In this document: positions 24,435-32,238 of the stretch, in pieces
Numbering within the stretch: the first letter of the stretch is position 1
Layout: each line of letters begins with the position of its first letter
From: Bog-159 sp963785255
GTDB lineage: Bacteria; Acidobacteriota; Terriglobia; Bryobacterales; Bryobacteraceae
DNA length: 64,000 nt
Direction of reading: 5' to 3'
Assembly (NCBI GenBank): GCA_963785255.1
Contig: CAWAUR010000002.1
Span: 558,001 to 622,000, forward strand
The notes under the pieces: generated by a model
The model's database searches: none
Told to the model about the DNA's origin: nothing
Seen by the model: the letters and a program-made list of their open reading frames with translations, nothing else
Made by a program: the position numbers and the translations under genes

Positions 24435-25900
24435 TTCAATACCGGCTTGCGCGCGGCCTTCACTTCATCCACGCGGCTGGTGCGCGTGGAATGCGGCGCA
24501 GTCTTTACCATCTCCGGCTCAGTCTCGATCTCCTGCGCGATGGAGATCATAGCGTCGATGAACAGATCGAGTTCCAGCTTACCTTCCGTCTCCGTCGGCT
24601 CAATCATCATGGCGCCGCGCACGATCAGCGGAAAACTGACGGTGTACGGATGGAATCCATAATCGATCAGGCGCTTGGCGAGGTCGCCGGTACGCACGCC
24701 CTGCCGCGCCTGGCGCTCGTCGCTGAAGACCACTTCGTGCATATTGGGCAGCGTGTACGGCAAGTCGAAGAACGGCTCCAGTTTTTTGCGAATGTAGTTG
24801 GCGTTGAGTACGGCATCCATAGTGGCGGCGCGCAGCCCGTTCCCGCCGTGCGCCAAGATGTAGGCCAAGGCGCGCACCAACACGCCGAAGTTGCCGTAGA
24901 ACGCCTTCACTTTGCCGATGGAAAGCGGACGGTCGTAATCGAAGGTCCAGACGTCCCCCGCGCGCTTCAGGCGCGGCACGGGCAGGAACGGCTCCAAGTG
25001 TTTCTTCACGGCCACGGGACCGCCGCCGGGTCCGCCGCCGCCATGCGGAGTGGAAAACGTTTTGTGCAGGTTCAGGTGCATCACATCCGCACCGAAATCG
25101 CCGGGGCGCGCGATGCCCACCAGCGCGTTCATGTTGGCGCCATCCATGTAGAGCAGCGCGCCCTTGCGGTGCAGAAGTTTGGCGGCTTCGATGATGCACG
25201 ATTCGAAAACGCCTAGCGTATTCGGATTGGTCACCATCAGTCCGGCGACGTCTTCGTTAACGACGCGCTCCAACTCGGCGAGATCCAGCAGGCCGTGCTC
25301 ATTGGAGCGGATGTTTTCGACCACGTATCCGGCGATGGCCGCGGTCGCCGGGTTGGTGCCATGCGCGGAATCCGGAATCAGGATTTTCTTGCGCGGATTG
25401 CCCTGCTGCTCAAGCAGCGCGCGGATGAGCAGGATGCCGGTAAGTTCGCCCTGCGCTCCGGCGGCGGGCTGCAGCGTGATGGCGTCCATGCCGGTGATTT
25501 CGAGCAAGGCGGATTCGAGATCGGCCATCACCTGCATGGCGCCTTGCGAGAGCGATTCCGGCTGATAGGGATGCGCCCAGGCCAGTCCTTCGGTGCGCGC
25601 CACCAGTTCGTTCACGCGCGGGTTGTACTTCATGGTGCAGGAGCCCAGCGGATACATGCCGTGATCGATGGCGTAGTTCCAGGTGGAGAGGCGCGTGAAG
25701 TGGCGGATGGCTTCCACCTCGCTGACTTCGGGAAAGCCCGGAATTTCGGAGCGCACGTTTTGGACGCCGAGGGCTTCGCTCGCGTCGACGGCGGGGACGT
25801 CCAGTGCGGGGAGTTGATAGGCTTTTTTGCCTGGAGAACTTCGCTCGAACAGGAGCGATTCGTTGGGCGAGATGTGGGGGCGGACTTTTTTAATGGGCAT
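24419..25900 (-). CDS. gcvPB: Glycine dehydrogenase (decarboxylating) subunit 2
   Basis: 493 residues, the C-terminal (PLP-binding) half of the glycine cleavage P-protein in its split form. PLP lysine is K280 in HLNLHKTFSTPHGGGGPGGG; other marks are STWNYAIDHGMYPLGSCTMK and IPDSAHGTNPA. With GcvPA it decarboxylates glycine and passes the aminomethyl group to the lipoyl arm of GcvH. Its ATG overlaps the gcvPA stop (TAATG). A GGGAG inside the family A repeat just upstream lies 12 nt before the ATG and is the best Shine-Dalgarno candidate. Confidence 0.96.
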   Translation of the reverse strand: MPIKKVRPHISPNESLLFERSSPGKKAYQLPALDVPAVDASEALGVQNVRSEIPGFPEVSEVEAIRHFTRLSTWNYAIDHGMYPLGSCTMKYNPRVNELVARTEGLAWAHPYQPESLSQGAMQVMADLESALLEITGMDAITLQPAAGAQGELTGILLIRALLEQQGNPRKKILIPDSAHGTNPATAAIAGYVVENIRSNEHGLLDLAELERVVNEDVAGLMVTNPNTLGVFESCIIEAAKLLHRKGALLYMDGANMNALVGIARPGDFGADVMHLNLHKTFSTPHGGGGPGGGPVAVKKHLEPFLPVPRLKRAGDVWTFDYDRPLSIGKVKAFYGNFGVLVRALAYILAHGGNGLRAATMDAVLNANYIRKKLEPFFDLPYTLPNMHEVVFSDERQARQGVRTGDLAKRLIDYGFHPYTVSFPLIVRGAMMIEPTETEGKLELDLFIDAMISIAQEIETEPEMVKTAPHSTRTSRVDEVKAARKPVLKWTPS

Positions 25901-27240
25901 TAAGGCAAACCGCTCCCTGACGGTCGCGGCTCAATAACAGTGGCGGCCACAATATCCATGTCTTCGCGGCGGGACATTTCGGTGGCGCACAGCAACATGG
26001 CGTCGGATAGCTCGGGATAGAAGCGGCCTAGCGGCAGACCTCCGACGATCTTTTTATCGAGCAGCGCGGCGTCGATCTCCTCCGGACTGCGATCACCGGT
26101 GGAAACCACAAATTCGTTGAAGAACGGGCCCGCGAAGCGCGGCTTCACTTTGCCCGCCAGGTAATGCGCTTTCGCCAGATTCTGTTCCGCCAACTCGCGC
26201 AGGCCTTGCTTGCCGTAGACGCTCATGAAAACCGTCGCCATCAAGGCGATCAGCGCCTGGTTGGTGCAAATATTGGACGTCGCTTTTTCGCGCCGGATAT
26301 GCTGCTCGCGCGTGGCCAGCGTCAGGCAAAATGCGCGGCGGCCGAGCGTATCGGTGGTTTCGCCGACCAGGCGGCCGGGCATCTGGCGGGCGAACTTATC
26401 GCGCGTGGCAATAATGCCCGCGTACGGTCCCCCATAGCTCGGCGAGATGGCGAAGGATTGTAGTTCGCCGGCCACGATATCGGCGGGAGGCGGCGCCAAT
26501 ATGCCGAGCGAAACCGCTTCCGTGAATCCCATCACCAGCAGCGCGCCATGCCGGTGGGCGATTTCCGCCGCGCGCGCCACGTCTTCCACCACGCCGAAGA
26601 AGTTGGGCGATTGCACGATGACGGCGGCGGTCAGGCTGTTGATGTTGTGCTCCAGTTCGTCGAAATCCGCCATGCCCGTCTCGGGATCGTAGCCGAACGA
26701 AGTGATCGGCATGCCTTGATTCTTGGCGTAAGTTTGCAGCACCTCTTGATACTCGGGGTGCACGGCGCGCGAGACCAGCAATCCGCCCTTGCTCGAGAGC
26801 CGCGCAGACATCAGGGCAGCTTCAGCCAGCGCGGTCGAGCCATCGTACATGGAGGCGTTTGCCAGATCCATGCCGGTAAGCTGGCAGATCATGGTCTGGA
26901 ATTCGAAGATGGTGGTGAGGGTGCCTTGCGAAATCTCCGCCTGATAGGGCGTGTACGACGTGAGAAACTCGCCGCGCGATACGACGGTATCCACCAGCAC
27001 CGGCCGGTAATGCCGGTACACACCCGCGCCTAGAAAACTGGCGTAGCCGTTGGCGCACTGGTCGCCGCGGCGGCGGAAGTAATCGACAATTTCGTATTCG
27101 GAGATTCCCGGCGCAAGTTCAAGCGGCCGCTTCAGCCGCACGGCCTCCGGAAGATGCGCGAACAGATCTTCGGGGCCTTCCACGCCGCATGCGGCGAACA
27201 TTTCGCGGCGCTCGGAATCGGACTTCGGAAGATAGCGCAA
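25900..27240 (-). CDS. gcvPA: Glycine dehydrogenase (decarboxylating) subunit 1
   Basis: 446 residues, the N-terminal half of the split P-protein. Conserved blocks: MRYLPKSDSERREMFAACG at the start, FLGAGVYRHYRPVLVDTVVS, TPYQAEISQGTLTTIFEFQT and AISPSYGGPYAGIIATRDKF. It pairs with GcvPB into the active decarboxylase. The last ten residues (EPRPSGSGLP) are translated from a dispersed family A repeat and are not part of the usual family C-terminus. It starts 4 bp after gcvH and ends overlapping gcvPB, in the order T-H-PA-PB. Confidence 0.96.
   Translation of the reverse strand: MRYLPKSDSERREMFAACGVEGPEDLFAHLPEAVRLKRPLELAPGISEYEIVDYFRRRGDQCANGYASFLGAGVYRHYRPVLVDTVVSRGEFLTSYTPYQAEISQGTLTTIFEFQTMICQLTGMDLANASMYDGSTALAEAALMSARLSSKGGLLVSRAVHPEYQEVLQTYAKNQGMPITSFGYDPETGMADFDELEHNINSLTAAVIVQSPNFFGVVEDVARAAEIAHRHGALLVMGFTEAVSLGILAPPPADIVAGELQSFAISPSYGGPYAGIIATRDKFARQMPGRLVGETTDTLGRRAFCLTLATREQHIRREKATSNICTNQALIALMATVFMSVYGKQGLRELAEQNLAKAHYLAGKVKPRFAGPFFNEFVVSTGDRSPEEIDAALLDKKIVGGLPLGRFYPELSDAMLLCATEMSRREDMDIVAATVIEPRPSGSGLP
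25909..25937. repeat. Family A repeat at the gcvPA/gcvPB junction, translated
   Basis: In reverse orientation it reads GAGCCGCGACCGTCAGGGAG in frame at the very end of gcvPA and encodes IEPRPSGSG before the stop. The same bases offer GGGAG to gcvPB as a ribosome binding site. Confidence 0.85.
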
Positions 27241-27244
27241 ACCT

Positions 27245-27646
27245 TTATTTTTCGGCTCCTATATATGTTTGATACTCCGCGGAGGAGAGCAGATTCTCGA
27301 TTTCGGCGGGATTGCTCAGCCGGATTTTCACCAGCCAGGCCGCGCCGTGCGGATCTTCGTTCAGCTTCTCAGGCGCGTCGGCGAGCGACTGATTCGTCTC
27401 CACCACGTGGCCCGAAATCGGCGAATAAATATCCGATACGGCTTTCACCGACTCCACCGAGCCGATGGTTTTCCCCTGGTCCACATGCTGGCCGGGCTTG
27501 AGGGTTTCGCGGCCGTACTTGAAATCGACGAAGACGATATCGCCCAATTCGTGCTGGGCGTGGTCCGTGATGCCGACGGTGCCCGTATCGCCTTCAACGT
27601 GCACCCATTCGTGTTCCTTAGTGTAGCGGTAATTTTCGGGATACAT
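27245..27646 (-). CDS. gcvH: Glycine cleavage system H protein
   Basis: 133 residues from ATG 27646. The lipoyl-lysine is K68 in IGSVESVKAVSDIYSPISG; the barrel start EHEWVHVEGDTGTVGITDHA is typical. H protein shuttles the aminomethyl group from the P-protein to GcvT on its lipoyl arm and is reoxidised by dihydrolipoyl dehydrogenase (lpdA is at 53153). Its ATG overlaps the gcvT stop as TAATG, so translation is coupled. Lipoate would come from LipB (54549) or a ligase. Confidence 0.97.
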   Translation of the reverse strand: MYPENYRYTKEHEWVHVEGDTGTVGITDHAQHELGDIVFVDFKYGRETLKPGQHVDQGKTIGSVESVKAVSDIYSPISGHVVETNQSLADAPEKLNEDPHGAAWLVKIRLSNPAEIENLLSSAEYQTYIGAEK

Positions 27647-28749
27647 TATTTGGCTCGCTTGTAGAATGGCGTTTCCACGGTGACGGCGGCCACCGGCTGG
27701 CTGCGAATCACGATTTCGATGCCGCGGCCGGGATGCGCTTCGGCCACCGGCAGGTAACAAAGACCGATGTTTTTGTTTAGGGCGGGCGCGGGCGATCCAC
27801 TGGTGACCCAGCCGGCTGGCGCGCCGTCCAGCCGCACTTCGTAGCCGTCACGGCCGATGCCGCGGCCGCACATTTCGAATCCCACCAGCTTGCGGCGAAT
27901 GCCCTGTTCGTTCTGTTTCACTAGCGCGGCGCGACCGATGAAATCGCCTTTATCGAGCTTCACGATCCAGCCCAGGTCGGCTTCCCACGCCGTGATGGAA
28001 GCGTGAATTTCGTGGCCGTAGAGCGCCATCTTGGCTTCCAGGCGCAGCGTATTACGCGCGCCCAGGCCGCAGGCTTTGATGCCGAATTCATCGCCTGCGT
28101 CCAGGATTTCGTGCCATAGCCGCGGGCCTTCGGCAGGCGCCACATAGATTTCGTAGCCATCTTCGCCGGTGTAGCCGGTGCGTGCGATGCGCGCCGGCGT
28201 GCCGGAAACTTCGCCATCGATAAACCAGTAGTAACGAATGGCGGCCAGATCGCCGGCGGTCAGTTTCTGCAGCGTGGCGCGCGCGTGGGGGCCTTGAATG
28301 GCGATCTGCGCATAATCGTCGCTCGACAGGCGCACGTGGGCGTCGAATTTGTTGTAGGCGCGGATGTGTTCGAAATCCTTTTCCTGATTCGACGCGTTCA
28401 CACACAGGAAATAGTGATCGTCCGCGACCTTATGGACCAGCACATCGTCGACGAATCCGCCGTGTTCATAGAGCAGGCCGGAGTAGTGGATCTGACCGGT
28501 CTTGAGCCGCGCGGCAGCGTTGGTGGTGACGTAATCGGTGAGTCGCAGGGCCTCGGGGCCGGTGATATCGATCTCGCCCATGTGACTGACATCGAATGCG
28601 CCCACGCTGCGGCGCACGGCGAGGTGCTCTTCCACCAGAGAGGAGTATTGGACGGGCATGTCCCAACCGCCGAAATCCACCATTTTGGCGTTCATCGAGC
28701 GATGGACGGCGTTGAGGCAGGTGGCTTTGAGGGCGGCCGTGGCGGGCAT
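27646..28749 (-). CDS. gcvT: Glycine cleavage system aminomethyltransferase (T protein)
   Basis: 367 residues from ATG 28749, chosen because the homologous region begins LNAVHRSMNAKMVDFGGWDM; the open frame extends 49 codons further upstream without family similarity and through the divergent antitoxin promoter. Marks: PVQYSSLVEEHLAVR, VGAFDVSHMGEI, ARTGYTGEDGYEIY and RNTLRLEAKMALYGHEI. It releases ammonia and makes 5,10-methylene-tetrahydrofolate. First gene of the operon. The sequence around its start codon recurs 575 bp upstream on the far side of a broken toxin-antitoxin pair. Confidence 0.96.
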   Translation of the reverse strand: MPATAALKATCLNAVHRSMNAKMVDFGGWDMPVQYSSLVEEHLAVRRSVGAFDVSHMGEIDITGPEALRLTDYVTTNAAARLKTGQIHYSGLLYEHGGFVDDVLVHKVADDHYFLCVNASNQEKDFEHIRAYNKFDAHVRLSSDDYAQIAIQGPHARATLQKLTAGDLAAIRYYWFIDGEVSGTPARIARTGYTGEDGYEIYVAPAEGPRLWHEILDAGDEFGIKACGLGARNTLRLEAKMALYGHEIHASITAWEADLGWIVKLDKGDFIGRAALVKQNEQGIRRKLVGFEMCGRGIGRDGYEVRLDGAPAGWVTSGSPAPALNKNIGLCYLPVAEAHPGRGIEIVIRSQPVAAVTVETPFYKRAK

Positions 28750-28773
28750 CAAATTGGTACTGTAGCACGGGTG
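28747..28773. repeat. Direct repeat, copy 1 (over the gcvT start codon)
   Basis: 27 bp starting CATCAAATTGG and containing ACTGTAGCAC; 25 of 27 bases equal those at 29322-29348. This copy contains the gcvT start codon (CAT on the + strand) and its immediate leader. Confidence 0.8.
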
Positions 28774-28805
28774 GGCGGGTGGCGATGCGCGTGGCGCGTA
28801 TGACG

Positions 28806-28811
28806 TATAAT
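28806..28811 (+). promoter_or_regulatory. Candidate -10 element of the antitoxin gene
   Basis: TATAAT ends 6 bp before the ATG at 28818, so transcription would start at about the start codon (leaderless message). No good -35 element is seen. Confidence 0.35.
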
Positions 28812-28817
28812 CGGGAC

Positions 28818-29052
28818 ATGCCGAGAGACGCTGCCGAATTGTTGAGCGAGGCGCTCCATCTGCCTGTTGAAGCCAGAGCCGCGCTGGCCGACTCACTCCT
28901 TTGATAGCCTGGACTCAGAGGCGGACGCGAATGCCGAGGAAGCCTGGCGCGATGAGATTTACCGGCGGCTTCAGGAGATCGACAGGGGAGCTGCCCAGCT
29001 AATTCCCTGGCATGACGCGCGACGGCGCTTGCGCGCGCGCGTCCAGCAGTGA
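28818..29052 (+). pseudogene. Frameshifted antitoxin of the addiction-module component family
   Basis: The first frame from ATG 28818 reads RDAAELLSEALHLPVEARAA then LADSLL and stops at 28902-28904. The +1 frame continues without a break as DSLDSEADANAEEAWRDEI and RRLQEIDRGAAQLIPWHDAR to a stop at 29050-29052. Together they match the roughly 75-residue putative addiction module component family, with helical N-terminus (LP.EARA.LAD.L) and C-terminal W-RDEI-RR. One extra T in CTCCTTTGATAG causes the break. The second half overlaps the toxin start by 4 bp, the normal arrangement. Confidence 0.75.
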
Positions 29053-29273
29053 CTCGTAAGCCTGTCGTTATTGACTCCGCAGCTCTTGCCGAGGCCGAGG
29101 CGGCGGCCGAATGGTATCGGCAACGAAGTGAGCGGGCCGCGGCCCGTTTCCTGGACGAACTCGACCGTGCGATCGAGCAGATCTCCTTGTCCCCGAATTG
29201 GTTCCCGGTTTTCGAATCTGGAACGCGGAGAATGTTGCTCAGGCGCCTTCCGTACTTCGTTGTCTTTCGCTAG
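29049..29273 (+). pseudogene. Truncated RelE/ParE-type toxin
   Basis: 74 residues from GTG 29049: helices with AEAEAAAEWYRQRSERAAAR and FLDELDRAIEQISLSPNWFP, then strands TRRMLLRRLPYFVVFR, the ParE/RelE superfamily pattern. A TAG stop follows VVFR, yet the same frame goes on TATRLEIVASSHHD, which looks like the expected last strand and tail (family members read RExxxxxEIxAxAH). So a nonsense codon at 29271 has probably removed the C-terminus. With the broken antitoxin this makes a dead module. Confidence 0.7.
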
Positions 29274-29321
29274 ACGGCCACACGGCTGGAGATCGTTGCT
29301 TCCAGTCACCACGATGTCACT

Positions 29322-29348
29322 CATCAAATTGGGACTGTAGCACCGGTG
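29322..29348. repeat. Direct repeat, copy 2 (downstream of the broken toxin)
   Basis: Matches 28747-28773 at 25 of 27 positions. It lies between the toxin remnant and the stop codon of the PIN-domain gene, so the pair of repeats brackets the dead module. Confidence 0.8.
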
Positions 29349-29861
29349 TCAAAGCAAGGGGATGAGTTGCTTCACCAGCCGACAATCGATTTGGTTCTTC
29401 CAAGCCCGCCTCGCCAGGGTACGCTCGTCCTGCGTGATCAAGACGCAGTTATTGCGAGCTGCAAGCTCGATCAGCCCGGTGTCGGCAATCCCAATATCAA
29501 GCAGGCATTCCTTCAGTTCGTCCCGGTTCGCCATGTCCAGCAAACGAACGAGTTGTTCATCAAATCCCCATTGCATGAGCAGGTCGATGCCAGCGCGCCA
29601 GAAGTTGAGGCGATCATCTCCACTCAGCTTTAGACGGGAACTTGCGAGGCCTTGTATCTCGCCAATCGCGTGCGAAGTGGTGAGTTTCTCTCGAATAGAA
29701 GCCAATAGGTTTAGAAACTGCTCCTGGTGGTCTGTAGCCAGCAGGGGGTCTTCAAGGAATGACTCGATGAAACGCCGCTGGCCATGCTCCCTTTGATAGT
29801 GCAAAACGAGAGCGCTGAGAAGCGGGCCTGAATCGATGACTGCTTTGCGGATCGTGATCAC
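29349..29861 (-). CDS. PIN-domain protein (possible VapC-like toxin)
   Basis: 170 residues with the four acidic residues expected of a PIN nuclease: D10 in KAVIDSGPLL, E68 in HAIGEIQG, D127 in DIGIADTGLIELA and D145 in VLITQDERTL. PIN proteins of this size are mostly Mg-dependent RNases of toxin-antitoxin modules. Its start overlaps the stop of the upstream gene by 4 bp, so the two are translated together; that partner is not a recognised antitoxin. Base composition is visibly less G+C-rich than the neighbouring gcv genes, hinting at transfer. Confidence 0.78.
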   Translation of the reverse strand: MITIRKAVIDSGPLLSALVLHYQREHGQRRFIESFLEDPLLATDHQEQFLNLLASIREKLTTSHAIGEIQGLASSRLKLSGDDRLNFWRAGIDLLMQWGFDEQLVRLLDMANRDELKECLLDIGIADTGLIELAARNNCVLITQDERTLARRAWKNQIDCRLVKQLIPLL

Positions 29862-30391
29862 GCGAGAGCACTGGCTGGACTGCCGACCACATACGGGACG
29901 TCATGTTCCAACGACAACCTGAGGCGAAGATCCTTCAGCCCCCGCAGCAGGGCTTGAGCCGCCGCTTCCAATCGACGGCCGGCTTGTACCAGGGCCTCGT
30001 GGTGCGGATGGATCTCCGGCTCGTCAAGGGTGCCCATCAAAGCAGTGCGATTCCGGTTCCAAAACTTAGAGGTGGTGTAATAATCCGGCAGTTCGCCCAC
30101 ATTGTTGACGACATGTTGCGCGATTATATCGTAGCGGTCCTCTAGAGGATAGGCGCCAATGATTTCCTTTATGTCACGGAGCCCAGCGGCCGCCAGGGCG
30201 TTTGAGTCCCAGAGTGAGTCACAGAGGTCAGTGAAGGCCTGCGATCCCGTCAGAACTTGGTGCAGTGCCGACGCCGTCTCAAATACAGCGTGGACCCTGT
30301 CGTCATGCGACTGGACCATCGCCTTGGTCTTCCGGTCCAAGTCACAAATCTGCTCGAGACTTGCCACGACGATACCCAGGTGGCGCCACAC
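29858..30391 (-). CDS. Unknown protein, operon partner of the PIN protein
   Basis: 177 residues from GTG 30391; no other start codon lies between it and an upstream in-frame stop. The sequence is mainly helical, with SLEQICDLDRKTKAMVQSHD near the N-terminus, a central HVVNNVGELPDYYTTSKFWN, a histidine-rich HPHHEALVQAGRRLEAAAQA helix and a short C-terminal beta stretch. No DNA-binding motif of known antitoxins and no membrane segment is seen. The 4-bp overlap with the PIN gene points to a functional pair, in which this protein could be the neutraliser or sensor. I do not recognise the family. Confidence 0.55.
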   Translation of the reverse strand: MWRHLGIVVASLEQICDLDRKTKAMVQSHDDRVHAVFETASALHQVLTGSQAFTDLCDSLWDSNALAAAGLRDIKEIIGAYPLEDRYDIIAQHVVNNVGELPDYYTTSKFWNRNRTALMGTLDEPEIHPHHEALVQAGRRLEAAAQALLRGLKDLRLRLSLEHDVPYVVGSPASALA

Positions 30392-30487
30392 AGGCCGGAT
30401 CAGTTCCAGGCTTGGCGGCCGGAATCGCCAAGTCCAGTTTCGCTTGTCGGCAAGTTAACAGCCCACGCGGAGACGCGGCGACCTTCC

Positions 30488-31870
30488 CTATCCCTCCCGC
30501 GGACGCAGCCAGAAGTGATACACCGCCGCCCCCGCCCCGATGGTAGCCAGCGCTGTTACTGACGCGGCGGGCTGCCAGACGATGCCATATACAATCATGC
30601 ACGCGCCCACTAGGATATACGCCAGCGGAATCGCCGGGAAACAGAAACTCACCGGACGGAGTTTCTGCCAGCCAGGCCGGCGGCGGAAGATAAATAGCGA
30701 CGCTACCGCCAGCACGGAGAAGAAAGTCAGGCTGAAGCCGATGTAAATCACGAGCTGCGGAAACGGAGTCAGCGTCATCACCATGGCGCAAACAGCCTGG
30801 CTGAGGATGGCGATGACGGGTGTGTGATATTCGGGATGCACCTTGGCCGCCGACTTGAAGAATGCCTTGTTCTTCGCCATCGCGTAATAGACGCGCGGTC
30901 CGATAGTGACTTCGGCGTTGACCGTGGCCATCAGCGAGAGCGCCATCAAGGCGGCGAAGGTCCCGGCCACTTGCGGCCCGAATAAATTCGACGCCGCGAG
31001 CGATCCGACCGCCAACACGCCCTTCATCGATTCGAGCGGCGTGGAATAAATAAAGACCAGGTTCAAACCGATGAACAGCGCGGTCACCAGCGCCGTGCCA
31101 GCGGCCAGCGCCACGGGCAGCGTGCGCTCGGGGTGCTTCAATTCCTCCGCGACATACGTGGCGGCGTTCCAGCCGCTATAGGCCACCATCACCCAGAGCA
31201 GACTGATGACGAACTGCGACGGCAGCGTGGTGGGCGCGGTGCGCACGGCGGGTTCGGAGAAATGCCGCCAGCTTCCCGAGCCAGCCAGAAAACCCAGCCC
31301 GATGAAACCGATGATCACCGCCAGTTTCATACCGGTCAGCGCGTTCTGCACCCGAGCCGTGCGGCGCACGCCCAGACAATTCAGAATGCTGAAGGCCGCG
31401 ATGAGCAAACACGCCACGGTCTGGCCGCCGCCCACGTGGACGGCCAAAGCGCCCGAGCCGAACACGTAACGCGAGTGCTCCTGCTTCAGCGCTGGGTAGA
31501 AATATCCTAAGTAGTCCGAGAATGCCAGGGCGGCCGCCGCGATCGGCGCGGAGAAGCCGGCGAAGAACGAGATCCATCCGGTCATGAAACCCCATGTGGG
31601 ACCGAAGGCGCGCGTGAGATAGACATATTCGCCGCCTGAACTGGGGAAGTTGATGCCGAGCTCGGAATAGCTAAGCGCGCCGGCCAGGGCGAATAGGGCG
31701 CCGGCCAACCAGCATGCAAGGATAATTTTGGCGCTGCCCAGGTCGCGCGCCATGAATCCGGTGGTGGTGAAGATGCCCATCCCCACCATGTTGGAGACCA
31801 CCAAAGCCGTTGCGCTTACGAACCCAAGCTGGCGCAAAAGTCCCGTTTTGCCCTGAAGTTGCGTCAGCAT
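30488..31870 (-). CDS. APC-superfamily amino acid permease
   Basis: 460 residues with about twelve membrane helices. The first helix carries the APC signature TALVVSNMVGMGIFTTTGF, whose broken GxGIF stretch binds the amino-acid backbone; SELGINFPSSGGEYVYLTRA and GFMTGWISFFAG follow as in other members. A gene for the uptake or exchange of amino acids or amines; the substrate cannot be read from sequence. Stands alone, with a repeat-rich region upstream. Confidence 0.9.
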   Translation of the reverse strand: MLTQLQGKTGLLRQLGFVSATALVVSNMVGMGIFTTTGFMARDLGSAKIILACWLAGALFALAGALSYSELGINFPSSGGEYVYLTRAFGPTWGFMTGWISFFAGFSAPIAAAALAFSDYLGYFYPALKQEHSRYVFGSGALAVHVGGGQTVACLLIAAFSILNCLGVRRTARVQNALTGMKLAVIIGFIGLGFLAGSGSWRHFSEPAVRTAPTTLPSQFVISLLWVMVAYSGWNAATYVAEELKHPERTLPVALAAGTALVTALFIGLNLVFIYSTPLESMKGVLAVGSLAASNLFGPQVAGTFAALMALSLMATVNAEVTIGPRVYYAMAKNKAFFKSAAKVHPEYHTPVIAILSQAVCAMVMTLTPFPQLVIYIGFSLTFFSVLAVASLFIFRRRPGWQKLRPVSFCFPAIPLAYILVGACMIVYGIVWQPAASVTALATIGAGAAVYHFWLRPREG

Positions 31871-31935
31871 GATTGCTTATGGTCATTGTATGTCAGTTGG
31901 GGACGTACAGAGCCTTACAGTGTGCTTTTAGGACA

Positions 31936-32060
31936 ACGCTCCCTTACGGTCGCGGCTCAGTAACGGCCGGCTCAGCTAGCGTCCGCGGCTCAGTAACGTC
32001 CGGCCCCCTTATGACCGGCCGGGAACATTCCTCACCGAGCCGCGACTGTCAGGGAGCGGT
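31936..32060. repeat. Family A repeat cluster
   Basis: Reverse copy at 31936-31964 (CGCTCCCTTACGGTCGCGG), partial copies ending CGGCTCAGTAAC near 31998, and a forward copy ACCGAGCCGCGACTGTCAGG at 32033-32060. The two full copies face each other, forming a larger inverted structure. Confidence 0.8.
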
Positions 32061-32065
32061 TGTTG

Positions 32066-32172
32066 TTCAGAGCGTGAACGGGAAGTGGAGTAGAACTGGC
32101 AGGAACATCTCTCAGGCGGGTTGGGGGTGGGTCACAGGCAGCATTTGTAGGATACGCCGTTCACGCTCTAAA
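32066..32172. repeat. 107-bp unit bounded by inverted repeats
   Basis: TTCAGAGCGTGAACGG at 32066-32081 and CCGTTCACGCTCTAAA at 32157-32172 pair at nearly every position; no gene lies between them. It directly follows a family A copy. Could be a non-autonomous mobile element or a large hairpin. Confidence 0.6.
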
Positions 32173-32238
32173 CGGTATAGTGACGCGTTCGCGCGAAACG
32201 TTTCATATGCGGTACTAGTTTTCCGGATGCTCCGCGTA

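Larger units (their letters stand above)
31871..32238. other. Repeat-rich intergenic region without a gene
   Basis: This 368-bp gap between two genes on the - strand holds at least three family A copies and an inverted-repeat unit. No open frame with a family resemblance was found. The 60-odd bases next to the permease start (31871-31935) look unique and may hold its promoter. Confidence 0.6.

Noticed and set aside
28750..28817. Glycine riboswitch upstream of gcvT
   Set aside because: Only 68 bp separate gcvT from the divergent antitoxin start and the sequence lacks any visible aptamer pairing or conserved glycine-riboswitch bases.
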